From positions 911,263 to 975,262 of the forward strand of contig NZ_BMJA01000001.1 of assembly GCF_014642835.1 (NCBI RefSeq): DNA of 64,000 bases. Direction: 5' to 3'. Below, piece by piece: positions 42,961 through 51,460 of the stretch. The first letter of the stretch is position 1. Every line of letters begins with the position of its first letter. The notes below the pieces were generated by a model. It ran no database searches, was not told where the DNA came from, and saw only the letters and a program-made list of their open reading frames with translations. The DNA is from Dyella nitratireducens (GTDB lineage: Bacteria; Pseudomonadota; Gammaproteobacteria; Xanthomonadales; Rhodanobacteraceae). Position numbers and translations under genes: made by a program.

Positions 42961-44052
42961 CTATTCGGCGTATTCGACGAATTCCAGGCCGTATCCCGCC
43001 AGTCCCACCAGCTTGCGCGGCGTACCGAGCACGCGCAGGCGGTGCACGCCCAGGTCGGTCAGCATCTGCGCGCCCAACCCCAACTGCCGCCATTCCTGAT
43101 GATGGTCGCTGGGCTCCTGCTGCACAGGTTGCCGGTTGAGGCGGCGAAGCAAGACATCCGCCGTATCCTCGCCGGACAGCACCAGCAGCACACCGCGGTT
43201 CTCGTCGGCGATGCGGCGCAAGGCCGCCGTGACGGTAAGGCCAAGATCCTCGCGCTGCAGATGCAATACGTCGGACAAGGTGTTGCGTACGTGCACGCGG
43301 CTCAAGACCGGCTGGCCGTCATCCACCTTGCCGCGTACCAGGGCGAAGTGCAGGCCATGACGAATCGCATCGCGATAAGCCACCAGGCGGAACGAACCGA
43401 ACTCGGTTTGCACCTCTTCTTCGTACACGCGCTGGACGGTCTTTTCGGTTTCCATGCGGTAGCGGATCAGGTCGGCGATGGAACCGATCTTGAGCCCGTG
43501 CTTCTTCGCAAATATTTCCAGCTCGGGGCGGCGCGCCATCGAGCCGTCTTCGTGCAGCACTTCGATCAGCACCGATGACGGTTCCAGGCCGGCGAGTGCC
43601 GCGAGATCACAGCCGGCTTCGGTATGTCCCGCACGCGTCAGTACGCCGCCGGGCTGCGCGGTCAGCGGAAAAACATGGCCGGGCTGCGAGAGATCTTGGG
43701 GTTTTGCATCCGACTTCACCGCCACCTGGATGGTACGCGCGCGATCGTGCGCGGAGATGCCGGTGGTGACACCTTCCGCCGCCTCGATCGAGACCGTGAA
43801 GTTGGTGTGGTACGGCGAGGTGTTGTCGCTCACCATCGGCCGCAAGCCAAGCTGGCGCGTACGCTGTTCGGTAAGCGTCAAACACAACAGGCCGCGCGCC
43901 TCGCGCACCATGAAGTTGATGTCTTCGGGCCGCACCATTTGCGCAGCCATGATCAGATCACCCTCGTTCTCGCGGTCTTCGTCGTCGACGATCACGACCA
44001 TGCGGCCAGCGCGGATGTCTTCGAGGATTTCGGGGATGGTATTGAATGCCAT
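42961..44052 (-). CDS. ribB: RibBA-like: DHBP synthase fused to a degenerate GTP cyclohydrolase II domain
   Basis: The 363-residue protein has an intact 3,4-dihydroxy-2-butanone-4-phosphate synthase domain (about 1-205) with the acidic VVIVDDEDRENEGDLIMAA, ARGLLCLTL and the H-T-E-A-G-C-D motif RAGHTEAGCDLA. The second domain (about 208-363) aligns with RibA. In the segment that should hold the three zinc cysteines it reads RVHVRNTLSDVLHLQREDLG, with no Cys, so GTP cyclohydrolase II activity is unlikely. RibB activity should remain, and the RibA-like part may be structural or regulatory. It starts 18 bp after ribE on the same strand. Confidence 0.93.
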   Translation of the reverse strand: MAFNTIPEILEDIRAGRMVVIVDDEDRENEGDLIMAAQMVRPEDINFMVREARGLLCLTLTEQRTRQLGLRPMVSDNTSPYHTNFTVSIEAAEGVTTGISAHDRARTIQVAVKSDAKPQDLSQPGHVFPLTAQPGGVLTRAGHTEAGCDLAALAGLEPSSVLIEVLHEDGSMARRPELEIFAKKHGLKIGSIADLIRYRMETEKTVQRVYEEEVQTEFGSFRLVAYRDAIRHGLHFALVRGKVDDGQPVLSRVHVRNTLSDVLHLQREDLGLTVTAALRRIADENRGVLLVLSGEDTADVLLRRLNRQPVQQEPSDHHQEWRQLGLGAQMLTDLGVHRLRVLGTPRKLVGLAGYGLEFVEYAE

Positions 44053-44070
44053 GTTCTATTCCTTGAGGAC

Positions 44071-44712
44071 TTATGCAAAACCGTGCTGCTTGAGAAACGC
44101 TTCATCGATCCGCGGCGCTCCGCCGCCGGCGACCAAGCGCTCCACGTAGCGCGCCACCACATCCACTTCGATATTCACCGCATCACCGGCTTTGCGCGCA
44201 TGAAAGGCCGTGTGTTCCACCGTATGGGGAATAAGGTTGACGCCGAAGCGATTGCCGTTGACCTCGTTGACGGTGAGGCTGGTGCCGTCGATGCACACGG
44301 AACCTTTCGATGCGATGTAGCGCGACAACTGCGCCGGCACTTCGAATGTCCAGCGCAACGAGCGGCCATCCGGCGCTATGGAAACAACTTTGCCCACGCC
44401 GTCGACATGGCCGGAGACCAGATGGCCACCCAACCGGTCCGCGAGCCGCAACGCTTTTTCAAGATTTACCGCATCGCCGGGCTTGTGTTTGCCTAGCACG
44501 GTCAGCGACAGCGTCTCGTTGGAGACGTCAGCCGCGAAGCCGCGCGATTCCAGCGTGACGACCGTAAGACACACACCGGATACCGCGATGCTGTCGCCCA
44601 GTTGCACATCGGAAAGATCCAGATCGCCGGTATCGACGTGCAGCCGCACGTCACCGCCGCGTGGTTCCAGCCGCGCAATGCGGCCGACGCTTTGAATGAT
44701 GCCGGTAAACAT
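44071..44712 (-). CDS. ribE: Riboflavin synthase, alpha chain
   Basis: The 213-residue protein is built of two lumazine-binding repeats (about 1-97 and 98-200), starting MFTGIIQSVGRIARLEPRGG and with the conserved SLTVLGKHKPGDAVNLEKAL and KGSVCIDGTSLTVNEV. It dismutates two lumazines to riboflavin. Its ribosome-binding site (GGGGAGGTG) lies inside a hairpin under an FMN riboswitch. It is followed by ribBA after 18 bp. In some species this gene is called ribC. Confidence 0.95.
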   Translation of the reverse strand: MFTGIIQSVGRIARLEPRGGDVRLHVDTGDLDLSDVQLGDSIAVSGVCLTVVTLESRGFAADVSNETLSLTVLGKHKPGDAVNLEKALRLADRLGGHLVSGHVDGVGKVVSIAPDGRSLRWTFEVPAQLSRYIASKGSVCIDGTSLTVNEVNGNRFGVNLIPHTVEHTAFHARKAGDAVNIEVDVVARYVERLVAGGGAPRIDEAFLKQHGFA

Positions 44713-44717
44713 CAGCG

Positions 44718-44736
44718 CACCTCCCCTGGGGGGACG
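44718..44736 (-). promoter_or_regulatory. Hairpin covering the ribE ribosome-binding site
   Basis: On the minus strand TCCCC pairs with GGGGA around CCA immediately before GGTGCGCTG-ATG, so the Shine-Dalgarno GGGGAGG is in the stem. This is a plausible translational output of the upstream FMN riboswitch. Confidence 0.55.
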
Positions 44737-44846
44737 GCTGGAGCTTGGTTGTAATGCTTAGACATGAACGTTCTCCACGAAATACCTGTTGTGGGAACGC
44801 CCCAAGGCAAATGGCACGTGCACCGCTACACGCGATGCATGGTGCC

Positions 44847-44986
44847 GTCTTCTTTCATCCGGACTGTGACCGTCGGCTCCGGCATTGGACCGGATCTGCT
44901 GACCTTCCGGCGTGACCGGAAGCGCTCGCGGGCTTGAGCCTTACGGCCCCTACCGCCGGTGGGGAATTTCGCCCCGCCCTGAAGAC
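44847..44986 (-). ncRNA. FMN riboswitch (RFN element)
   Basis: Read on the minus strand the element opens with GTCTTC (44986-44981) and closes with GAAGAC (44852-44847), forming P1. Between them are the conserved RFN blocks GGGGCGAAATTCCCCACCGG, CGGTAG, the P3 AGCCCGCGAGCG, the P4 CCGGTCACGCCGG and the AGCAGATCCGGTCC block, and the P6 GCCGACGGTCACAGTCCGGA. It controls ribE-ribBA in response to FMN. Confidence 0.95.
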
Positions 44987-45087
44987 GTTTGTAGTGAGTG
45001 CCGAAATCGGCCGGCGAAGTTTAGCACTGAATGGGGCGGCGGCCGTTCACCTGGGTGGATGGTGTGTACTCGACTCTGCACAGGTTG

Positions 45088-45289
45088 GGGTGCAAACCCT
45101 GAGATATCCCCACGTTTTTTGCCCGTTATGCCGGAGAAGTCCTGGGTTTACATGAAGTTTGTTTCGAAGCCAGTCGTCATTCCGGCCTTCGCCGGAATGA
45201 CGGTTCGCTCTGAAACAACAGTGACCTGAACTCCAACTTTTCCGCTTGGACAACGCAAAAAACGTGGGGATATCTCAGGGTGCAAACCC
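45088..45289. mobile_element. MITE-like insertion in a family 1 repeat
   Basis: A 178-bp element (45100-45277) has perfect 23-bp terminal inverted repeats (45100-45122 and 45255-45277, start TGAGATATCCCCACG). It is flanked by the 12-bp direct repeat GGGTGCAAACCC (45088-45099 and 45278-45289), which is the core of a family 1 repeat arm. The interior holds one family 3 half-element (CGTCATTCCGGCC at 45176-45203) and no gene. The flanking direct repeat resembles a target-site duplication. Confidence 0.6.
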
Positions 45290-45314
45290 ACGATCGTCAT
45301 CCGCGCGTACACGG

Positions 45315-46328
45315 CTAGGCAAACACCTGCCCCGTCTGCTGCCGGTAATCACGCAGCACCTGGTCCATCACCCAACTGGTGCGGGCTGCAGACTCTGCAG
45401 TCGAAGGGCAGGCCCCTTTCTGTCCGCTCAGTTCCGCCACGATGGTTTCGATCAGCGGCTGCTGGATATGCGGAGGATTCGGAACGGCATATTCCTGCGT
45501 GCCTTGTTCGCTCTCCACGCGGATCGGGCTGTCACCAAAGGTGGCGAACACGATGCGCCCCGCGCCGCCGATCACTTCGACGCGGTCTTTGTGCCGGTGG
45601 CTGGCGAAATTCCAAATGCCAGTGCCCAGCATGCCGTTGCCGAAAGCAAAGGACATGGCGACGCTGTCCTCAGCAGGATAAGCGCCAAGCTGATTGCTGG
45701 CTTGTCCGCTGGCCATCACGATGGGGCCGAACAGCCAATCGAGAATATCGAGCGTGTGGCAACCGATATCCATGAAGATGCCGCCACCGGCAAGCTCCGG
45801 CTGCACGCGCCAAGGCAAATGGGTACGGTCGTGGTAACGCGGATGATGCGGCTCGTGCAGCACGATGTTGACGATGCGTGGCACACCTACCACACGCTGT
45901 TCGAACAGCAGCTCACGCACTTTGCGAAAGCGCGGCAGGCAGCGGCGATAGTACGCGACGAACACCGGCACGCCAGCATTTTGGCCAGCGCGAAGAATCG
46001 CCTGGCATTCCGCATGATCGCGTGCCATCGGCTTTTCCACGTAGACCGGCTTGCCTGCGGCAATGGCCATCAGCGCATACGATTTATGCGAGGAGGGCGG
46101 CGTGGCGACGTAGACGGCGTTGACTTCCGAGTCGGCGATCAAGGCAGCGGCATCGTCATACCATCGCGGCACACCGTGTCTCTGCGCGTAGTCGCGCGCC
46201 TTGTCGCCATCGCGACGCATCACCGCCGCCAGTGTTGAACCCTCGATGCGATTGAACGCCGGGCCACTTTTGACTTCGGTGACATCACCGCACCCGATGA
46301 TGCCCCAGCGGATGGTTGCCGTGGTCAT
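45315..46328 (-). CDS. Gfo/Idh/MocA-family oxidoreductase
   Basis: The 337-residue NAD(P)-dependent oxidoreductase has the Rossmann motif RWGIIGCGDVTEV at the N-terminus, the conserved VYVATPPSSHKSYALMAIAAG and EKPMARDHAECQ. A C-terminal alpha/beta domain has GGGIFMDIGCHTLDILDWLFG, with the family's DxGxHxxD catalytic pattern. Substrates of the family are sugars, inositols or related polyols. The start ATG 46328 has GGAG at 7-nt spacing. It stands between ribD and the FMN-riboswitch operon, close to ribD (29 bp). Confidence 0.9.
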   Translation of the reverse strand: MTTATIRWGIIGCGDVTEVKSGPAFNRIEGSTLAAVMRRDGDKARDYAQRHGVPRWYDDAAALIADSEVNAVYVATPPSSHKSYALMAIAAGKPVYVEKPMARDHAECQAILRAGQNAGVPVFVAYYRRCLPRFRKVRELLFEQRVVGVPRIVNIVLHEPHHPRYHDRTHLPWRVQPELAGGGIFMDIGCHTLDILDWLFGPIVMASGQASNQLGAYPAEDSVAMSFAFGNGMLGTGIWNFASHRHKDRVEVIGGAGRIVFATFGDSPIRVESEQGTQEYAVPNPPHIQQPLIETIVAELSGQKGACPSTAESAARTSWVMDQVLRDYRQQTGQVFA

Positions 46329-46357
46329 GTTGTTACTCCGAATCGTTGCGGACGAAT

Positions 46358-47464
46358 TCAAACAGCAGGCCGCAAGCGCAAGCGCAGGTCTTGGCCGAGA
46401 GCACGGGTATCCAGCACGTTGAGCTTCCAGCGCGCGGTCATATCCGCCAGCGGAGGCAAAGCCAGCAAGGGCCTTGCGGTATCGCCCAGCAGCAGCGGCG
46501 CCATGTAGATCAGCAACTCATCGGCCAGGCCGGCGGCAAACAAGGCGCCGCATAAAGTGGGGCCGGCTTCGACGTGCAGCTCGCTGCAATGGCGTCCAGC
46601 CAGCAAGGCCAGCACGGCTTGCAGATCAAGCGCTTCGTGCTGTTCGGCGACGGCGATGCATTCCACGCGCGCGAAACGGTCGTCCGTGGCCGCCGCCGAC
46701 GTTGAATGAAGAACGAGCGTGGGCGTTTGGCCGTCCAAAACATGACTGCCGGCGGGAGTGCGGAGATGGCGGTCGAGGACGACTCGCAAGGGAGAATAGG
46801 TGCGGCTCGATGGCTCCGCTTCTGCAGGCAGCCGCACGGTGAGCTGCGGATTGTCGGCAAGCACCGTGCCGATGCCCGTAAGAATGGCCGAACTGCGCGC
46901 CCGCCAGCGTTGCACGTCCGCCCGTGCTGCCTCTCCGGTAATCCATTTCGACTCGCCGTTCGCCAACGCGGTACGGCCATCCAGACTCATCGCCAATTTC
47001 ACCCGCACCCAGGGACGGTGGCGTTCGATCCGGCTGAAAAAACCCAGGTTGATCTCCCTCGCGGCATCCCGCATCAAGCCGCTTTCCACGGTGATACCTG
47101 CGGAACGTAGCTTGGCGATGCCCTGCCCGGCTACCTGGGGAAACGGGTCTTCCGCGGCAATGACCACCCGGCTGACACCGGCGGCGATCAGCGCATCGGC
47201 GCAAGGAGGCGTTCGACCGTGATGGGCACAAGGTTCCAACGTGACATAAGCGGTGGCGCCGCGTGCTTCGTCTTTTGCTTCCCGCAATGCATACACCTCG
47301 GCGTGCGGTTCACCGGCGCGCTCGTGCCAGCCCTGCCCCACCACCCGTTCGCCGCGGGCAATGACGCAACCCACGCGCGGGTTGGGTTGGGTGGTGTAGA
47401 GGCCACGTTCGGCCAGGCGCAACGCCTGAGCCATGTGCATAGCATCGACGACGGAAACTGTCAT
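46358..47464 (-). CDS. ribD: Bifunctional pyrimidine deaminase/reductase RibD
   Basis: The 368-residue protein has an N-terminal zinc deaminase domain (about 1-145) with His54/Glu56 in GEPHAEVYAL and Cys79/Cys88 in LEPCAHHGRTPPC. The C-terminal reductase domain (about 150-365) has VRVKLAMSLDGRTAL, TGIGTVLADNPQLTVRL and LHVEAGPTLCGALFAAGL. It catalyses the second and third steps of riboflavin synthesis from the GTP product. It is not in tight linkage with ribE here, the oxidoreductase gene and the riboswitch region intervening. Confidence 0.95.
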   Translation of the reverse strand: MTVSVVDAMHMAQALRLAERGLYTTQPNPRVGCVIARGERVVGQGWHERAGEPHAEVYALREAKDEARGATAYVTLEPCAHHGRTPPCADALIAAGVSRVVIAAEDPFPQVAGQGIAKLRSAGITVESGLMRDAAREINLGFFSRIERHRPWVRVKLAMSLDGRTALANGESKWITGEAARADVQRWRARSSAILTGIGTVLADNPQLTVRLPAEAEPSSRTYSPLRVVLDRHLRTPAGSHVLDGQTPTLVLHSTSAAATDDRFARVECIAVAEQHEALDLQAVLALLAGRHCSELHVEAGPTLCGALFAAGLADELLIYMAPLLLGDTARPLLALPPLADMTARWKLNVLDTRALGQDLRLRLRPAV

Positions 47465-47573
47465 AGAAGCGTCTGAATATGGTTATGCAAGATCGTCAGT
47501 GTGCGGGATCGCCCGGCATTTGTCGCGCGGACGAATTCGGGAGTAGCCTAGAAATCTTATCCGCGGACAGGCC

Positions 47574-48536
47574 ATGGACATGATCTACGACAATATTCTC
47601 GACACCATCGGTAACACGCCCATCGTCCGCCTGCATCGCGTGGCGCCCAAGCACGTGACGCTCTATGCAAAGGTGGAAGCATTTAATCCTGGCGGTTCGG
47701 TGAAGGACCGCCTGGCCATTGCCATCATTCTCGATGCGGAAAAGAAAGGCCTGCTCAAACCGGGCGATACGGTGGTGGAAGCCACGTCGGGCAACACTGG
47801 CGTGGCGCTGGCGATGGTATGCGCCTCGCGCGGTTATCGCTTCGTGGCCATCATGACCGAGACCTTCTCGGTCGAACGCCGCAAATTGATGCGTGCTTAC
47901 GGTGCCAAAGTCATCCTGACACCCGCTGCCGAACGTGGCACGGGCATGGTGCGGCGCGCGGAGGAATTGGCAAAGAAGCATGGCTGGTTCCTGGCCCGGC
48001 AGTTCCAGAATCCGGCCAATCCGGCTTACCACCGCAACACCACCGCGGCGGAAATCCTGCGTGATTTCGCCGGCAAACGGCTGGATGCATTTGTGACCGG
48101 CTGGGGCACGGGCGGCACGCTGACCGGCGTGGGTGAAGTGCTGAAGGTGGCTCGTCCCGAAGTGAAGATCGTCGTCTCCGAACCGGCGGGTGCATCCATG
48201 CTGCTGGACAAGCCATGGCAGCCGCACAAGATCCAGGGCTGGACGCCGGATTTCGTGCCGGAGGTGCTCAACCGCAACGTGTTCGACGTGGATCTGCCGG
48301 TGGATGAGGTGGTGGCTCGCGATACATCGCGCCGCCTTGCCAAGGAAGAAGGGATTTTTGTCGGCATCTCTGCCGGCGCTACTGTGGCCGCCGCGCTTCA
48401 ATACGCGGAAAAGGCTGAGGAAGGTAGCGTGATTCTGGCGATGTTGCCGGATACGGGGGAGCGGTATTTGTCGACCTTCTTGTTTGAGGGCGTGGAAGAA
48501 GGGTCGGATGATGCTTGGCTGGAGAGTTTAGGCTAA
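47574..48536 (+). CDS. cysK: Cysteine synthase
   Basis: The 320-residue PLP enzyme has Lys44 in NPGGSVKDRLA, the substrate loop TSGNTGVAL, the phosphate-binding GTGGTLTG and the AILPDTGERY-type end (LAMLPDTGERYLSTF). It makes cysteine from O-acetylserine and sulfide. It is the only plus-strand gene in this rib/nrdR block, lying between nrdR and ribD. The family member could be CysK or CysM; the length and the TSGNTG/GTGGT pattern fit CysK. Confidence 0.9.
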   Translation: MDMIYDNILDTIGNTPIVRLHRVAPKHVTLYAKVEAFNPGGSVKDRLAIAIILDAEKKGLLKPGDTVVEATSGNTGVALAMVCASRGYRFVAIMTETFSVERRKLMRAYGAKVILTPAAERGTGMVRRAEELAKKHGWFLARQFQNPANPAYHRNTTAAEILRDFAGKRLDAFVTGWGTGGTLTGVGEVLKVARPEVKIVVSEPAGASMLLDKPWQPHKIQGWTPDFVPEVLNRNVFDVDLPVDEVVARDTSRRLAKEEGIFVGISAGATVAAALQYAEKAEEGSVILAMLPDTGERYLSTFLFEGVEEGSDDAWLESLG

Positions 48537-48582
48537 GCGCTGAGGTGATCTCACCTCACCGTCATTCCACCGTGGACCGATC

Positions 48583-48654
48583 GTAGGTTGGGGTGCAAAC
48601 CCCAACATCGCGCGGTGTGGAGATGGCAATGTTGGGGTTTGCACCCCAACCTAC
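48583..48654. repeat. Palindromic intergenic repeat, family 1 (copy R4)
   Basis: Inverted arms lie at 48583-48606 and 48631-48654 with spacer containing GGAGATGGCAAT. It sits between the convergent cysK and nrdR genes and ends 7 bp before the nrdR stop. Confidence 0.9.
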
Positions 48655-48660
48655 CGTAAC

Positions 48661-49197
48661 TCAACCCTTGCGATGTCCCCGCTTTGCCGCAGCCGCCGCT
48701 CCGGCTTCACCCAGCAACGACAACTGCAAACTCTCCAGCCCCGGCAAATCACGTTCCAGCTTTTCGATCTCTTCGCGGAACGCATGCACGTCTTCAAACT
48801 TGCGATAGACGGACGCAAAGCGCACGTAAGCAACCTGATCGAGCTTCTTCAGTTCGCGCATCACCAGCTCGCCCACATAGCGCGACGGCACTTCACGCTC
48901 GCCGCTCCTGCGCAGATCGTCGATCACCGCGCGCACCGCAGCGTCCACGTCATGACTGGCTACCGGGCGTTTCTGCAAGGCGCGCTCGAAGCTGGTGCGC
49001 AGCTTGCGCTCGTCAAAACTCTCCCGCCGCTCGCCGCTCTTCACGATCGCCGGCAGTTTCAGCTCAGCCGTTTCGAACGTATTGAAGCGTTCACCGCACT
49101 GCGGACACTCGCGACGGCGACGCACCGTAGCACCATCGTCGGCAAGGCGTGAATCGATCACGCGGGTGTCTTCGTGCTGGCAGAAAGGGCAATGCAT
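48661..49197 (-). CDS. nrdR: Transcriptional repressor NrdR
   Basis: The 178-residue protein has an N-terminal zinc ribbon ([15 protein letters not shown]...CPQCGERF) and an ATP-cone domain ([20 protein letters not shown] to [13 protein letters not shown]). It senses ATP/dATP and represses ribonucleotide reductase genes. The C-terminal 25 residues (Gly/Ala-rich, basic) extend beyond the usual length of about 150. It sits 4 bp after the gene at 49201. Confidence 0.95.
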   Translation of the reverse strand: MHCPFCQHEDTRVIDSRLADDGATVRRRRECPQCGERFNTFETAELKLPAIVKSGERRESFDERKLRTSFERALQKRPVASHDVDAAVRAVIDDLRRSGEREVPSRYVGELVMRELKKLDQVAYVRFASVYRKFEDVHAFREEIEKLERDLPGLESLQLSLLGEAGAAAAAKRGHRKG

Positions 49198-49200
49198 GAG

Positions 49201-49923
49201 TTAGGCAGCTTTCTCGATACGTAGCTCGCTCGCCACTTTGACGAATGCCTTGACCAGTGGCGGGCAAACACCCTGCAAGGCGTCGCGTTCGTGCTGGAAC
49301 AGCGTCGCAATGAAGAACGGATGATCGTCCAATTCCAAGGCCCGCACATCATCCTGTTCGTCAACGGCCGCAACACGAAGAGGATGATCGCCTATCGCCT
49401 CGCGGAAGCCACTGCCCAAGCCGTAGCGGCAGTGATAACCCTCTTCAATCTCATCGGCCTGGTAAATGGCAGCGATGCGCGAACCTGGCAGTAACTTCAC
49501 CGTGTCGCGCACTTCGACCAGACCGCAGCTCAGCGGCACAATGACGGGGCGTGCTGCATCTGGAGCAGTTTCGGCATGTTCCGCATCCGCCCAGCCAAGC
49601 ACATGACGGGCGTATTCCACCACCGCGTGCTGAAAACCGCCGCATGTTCCCAGATAAGGCACCTGTGCTTCACGCGCATGGCGGATGGCCGTCAGGGCGC
49701 CGTCCATGCTGCGATATGGGCTCGCAGGTATGCACCACAGCGCATCGAAGGCCTCCAGCGCATGGCCGTCTCCCACCGTCTCGGTGCCGACCCAATGCAA
49801 CTGGACCGGCACACCGGTCGCTTCGGCTGCCATCGCAAGCGCGACGGGAATCGCGCGATGCGCCACCACGCCGTCGTCACGATCACCGATCAAACCGATG
49901 TGCACGGTTTCCATCACACTCAT
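49201..49923 (-). CDS. Stand-alone CTP-synthase-type glutamine amidotransferase-like protein
   Basis: The 240-residue protein resembles the C-terminal glutaminase part of CTP synthase. It starts [21 protein letters not shown], has the nucleophile elbow [10 protein letters not shown] (Cys94) and ends with [11 protein letters not shown], where His and Glu complete a triad-like arrangement. No synthetase domain is present. Such proteins are annotated as CTP synthase C-terminal-region-related and have no firm function. The start ATG at 49923 overlaps the glyA stop (ATGA, 4 bp), so it is coupled to glyA. Confidence 0.82.
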   Translation of the reverse strand: MSVMETVHIGLIGDRDDGVVAHRAIPVALAMAAEATGVPVQLHWVGTETVGDGHALEAFDALWCIPASPYRSMDGALTAIRHAREAQVPYLGTCGGFQHAVVEYARHVLGWADAEHAETAPDAARPVIVPLSCGLVEVRDTVKLLPGSRIAAIYQADEIEEGYHCRYGLGSGFREAIGDHPLRVAAVDEQDDVRALELDDHPFFIATLFQHERDALQGVCPPLVKAFVKVASELRIEKAA

Positions 49924-51173
49924 CCGTAAACGGGGAACTTTTTGCACTGTGCCGACGCCTTCTCGCGCACGGCGTTGATCACGCTTTCATCGGCGGGTGC
50001 ATCCAGCACGTCGCAGATCCACTGCGTGAGTTCCACCACGTCCGCTTCCTTGTAGCCGCGTGTGGTGATGGCCGGCGTGCCGACGCGCAGGCCGGAGGTG
50101 ACGAACGGCGAGCGTGGATCGTTCGGTACAGCGTTCTTGTTGACGGTGATGTGCGCCTTGCCCAGCGCGGCTTCCGCATCCTTGCCGGTGACTTCGCGGC
50201 CGATCAGGTCGATCAGCATCAAGTGGTTTTCGGTGCCACCGGAGACGACCTTGTAGCCACGCTCGATCAGCGTCTTGGCCATGGCCTTGGCGTTCTTCAC
50301 CACCTGCGCCTGGTACTCCTTGAAGGCTGGTTCAAGCGCTTCCTTGAATGCAACCGCCTTGGCGGCGATCACATGCATCAGCGGGCCGCCCTGGATGCCG
50401 GGGAACACGATGGATTGCAGCTTCTTTTCCAGCTCCTCGCTGGCGCCCTGGGCGATCACGAAACCGCCGCGCGGGCCGCGCAAGGTCTTATGCGTGGTGG
50501 AGGTCACCACGTGTGCATGCGGCAGCGGGCTGGGGTAGACGCCCGCTGCAATCAGGCCGGCCACGTGCGCCATGTCGACGAACAGGTAAGCGCCGACCTT
50601 GTCGGCAATGGCGCGGAAGCGCGCCCAGTCCATCACCTGCGAATAGGCGCTGAAGCCGGCCACGATCATCTTCGGCTTGTGCTCGATGGCGAGGCGTTCC
50701 ACTTCGTCGTAATCGACCAGGCCTTGCTCGTTCACGCCGTACTGCACTGCGTTGAGCAGCTTGCCGGAGATATTGACCTTGGCGCCGTGAGTCAGGTGGC
50801 CACCGTGCGCCAGGCTCATGCCGAGAATGGTGTCGCCCGGATTGAGCAGCGCGAAGTACACCGCCTGGTTGGCCTGCGAGCCGGAATGCGGCTGCACGTT
50901 GGCGTAGGTGGCGCCGAACAGTTGCTTCAGGCGCTCGATGGCCAGGCGTTCGGCCACGTCGACGTATTCGCAGCCGCCGTAATAGCGCTTGCCCGGATAG
51001 CCTTCGGCGTATTTGTTGGTGAGCACCGAGCCCTGGGCTTCCAGTACGCGCGGGCTGGCGTAGTTCTCCGAAGCGATCAGCTCGACGTGATCCTCCTGGC
51101 GGCGGGCTTCGTCGGCAATGGCTTTGGCCAGCTCGTCGTCATAGCCGGCAATCGTTTGCTGCTTCGGGAACAT
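49920..51173 (-). CDS. glyA: Serine hydroxymethyltransferase
   Basis: The 417-residue PLP enzyme has the Lys229 Schiff base in [27 protein letters not shown] near the start and [17 protein letters not shown]. It converts serine and tetrahydrofolate to glycine and methylene-tetrahydrofolate. It leads the block glyA, amidotransferase-like gene, nrdR. The length is normal. Confidence 0.97.
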   Translation of the reverse strand: MFPKQQTIAGYDDELAKAIADEARRQEDHVELIASENYASPRVLEAQGSVLTNKYAEGYPGKRYYGGCEYVDVAERLAIERLKQLFGATYANVQPHSGSQANQAVYFALLNPGDTILGMSLAHGGHLTHGAKVNISGKLLNAVQYGVNEQGLVDYDEVERLAIEHKPKMIVAGFSAYSQVMDWARFRAIADKVGAYLFVDMAHVAGLIAAGVYPSPLPHAHVVTSTTHKTLRGPRGGFVIAQGASEELEKKLQSIVFPGIQGGPLMHVIAAKAVAFKEALEPAFKEYQAQVVKNAKAMAKTLIERGYKVVSGGTENHLMLIDLIGREVTGKDAEAALGKAHITVNKNAVPNDPRSPFVTSGLRVGTPAITTRGYKEADVVELTQWICDVLDAPADESVINAVREKASAQCKKFPVYG

Positions 51174-51387
51174 TCGGGCCTCGTGGGGTGGCGTGGGACG
51201 GGGTTAAGACTTCAAAGTGTAATAGTCGGGGGGCTTTGCGGCCACCGTGGCATAACCGGAACACGCGTTTTCGCGCAGCCGCAATTTGCGCACAACCTAT
51301 TGTTTCACCTTAAAAAACTGAATCGACATGTGCCGCTGTACGCACACCTGGCGCGCAATCATGCCAATGAGTCACAAGGACATAAGT

Positions 51388-51460
51388 GCAGGTTGGGGGT
51401 GCAAATCCCAACGTCGGCCTGCATGGCGATGGCAGTGTTGGGGTTTGCACCCCAACCTAC
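51388..51460. repeat. Palindromic intergenic repeat, family 1 (copy R5)
   Basis: Inverted arms lie at 51388-51411 (slightly degraded) and 51437-51460. The last bases supply the stop codon of the DUF817 gene (CTA at 51457-51459, TAG on the minus strand). Confidence 0.88.
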
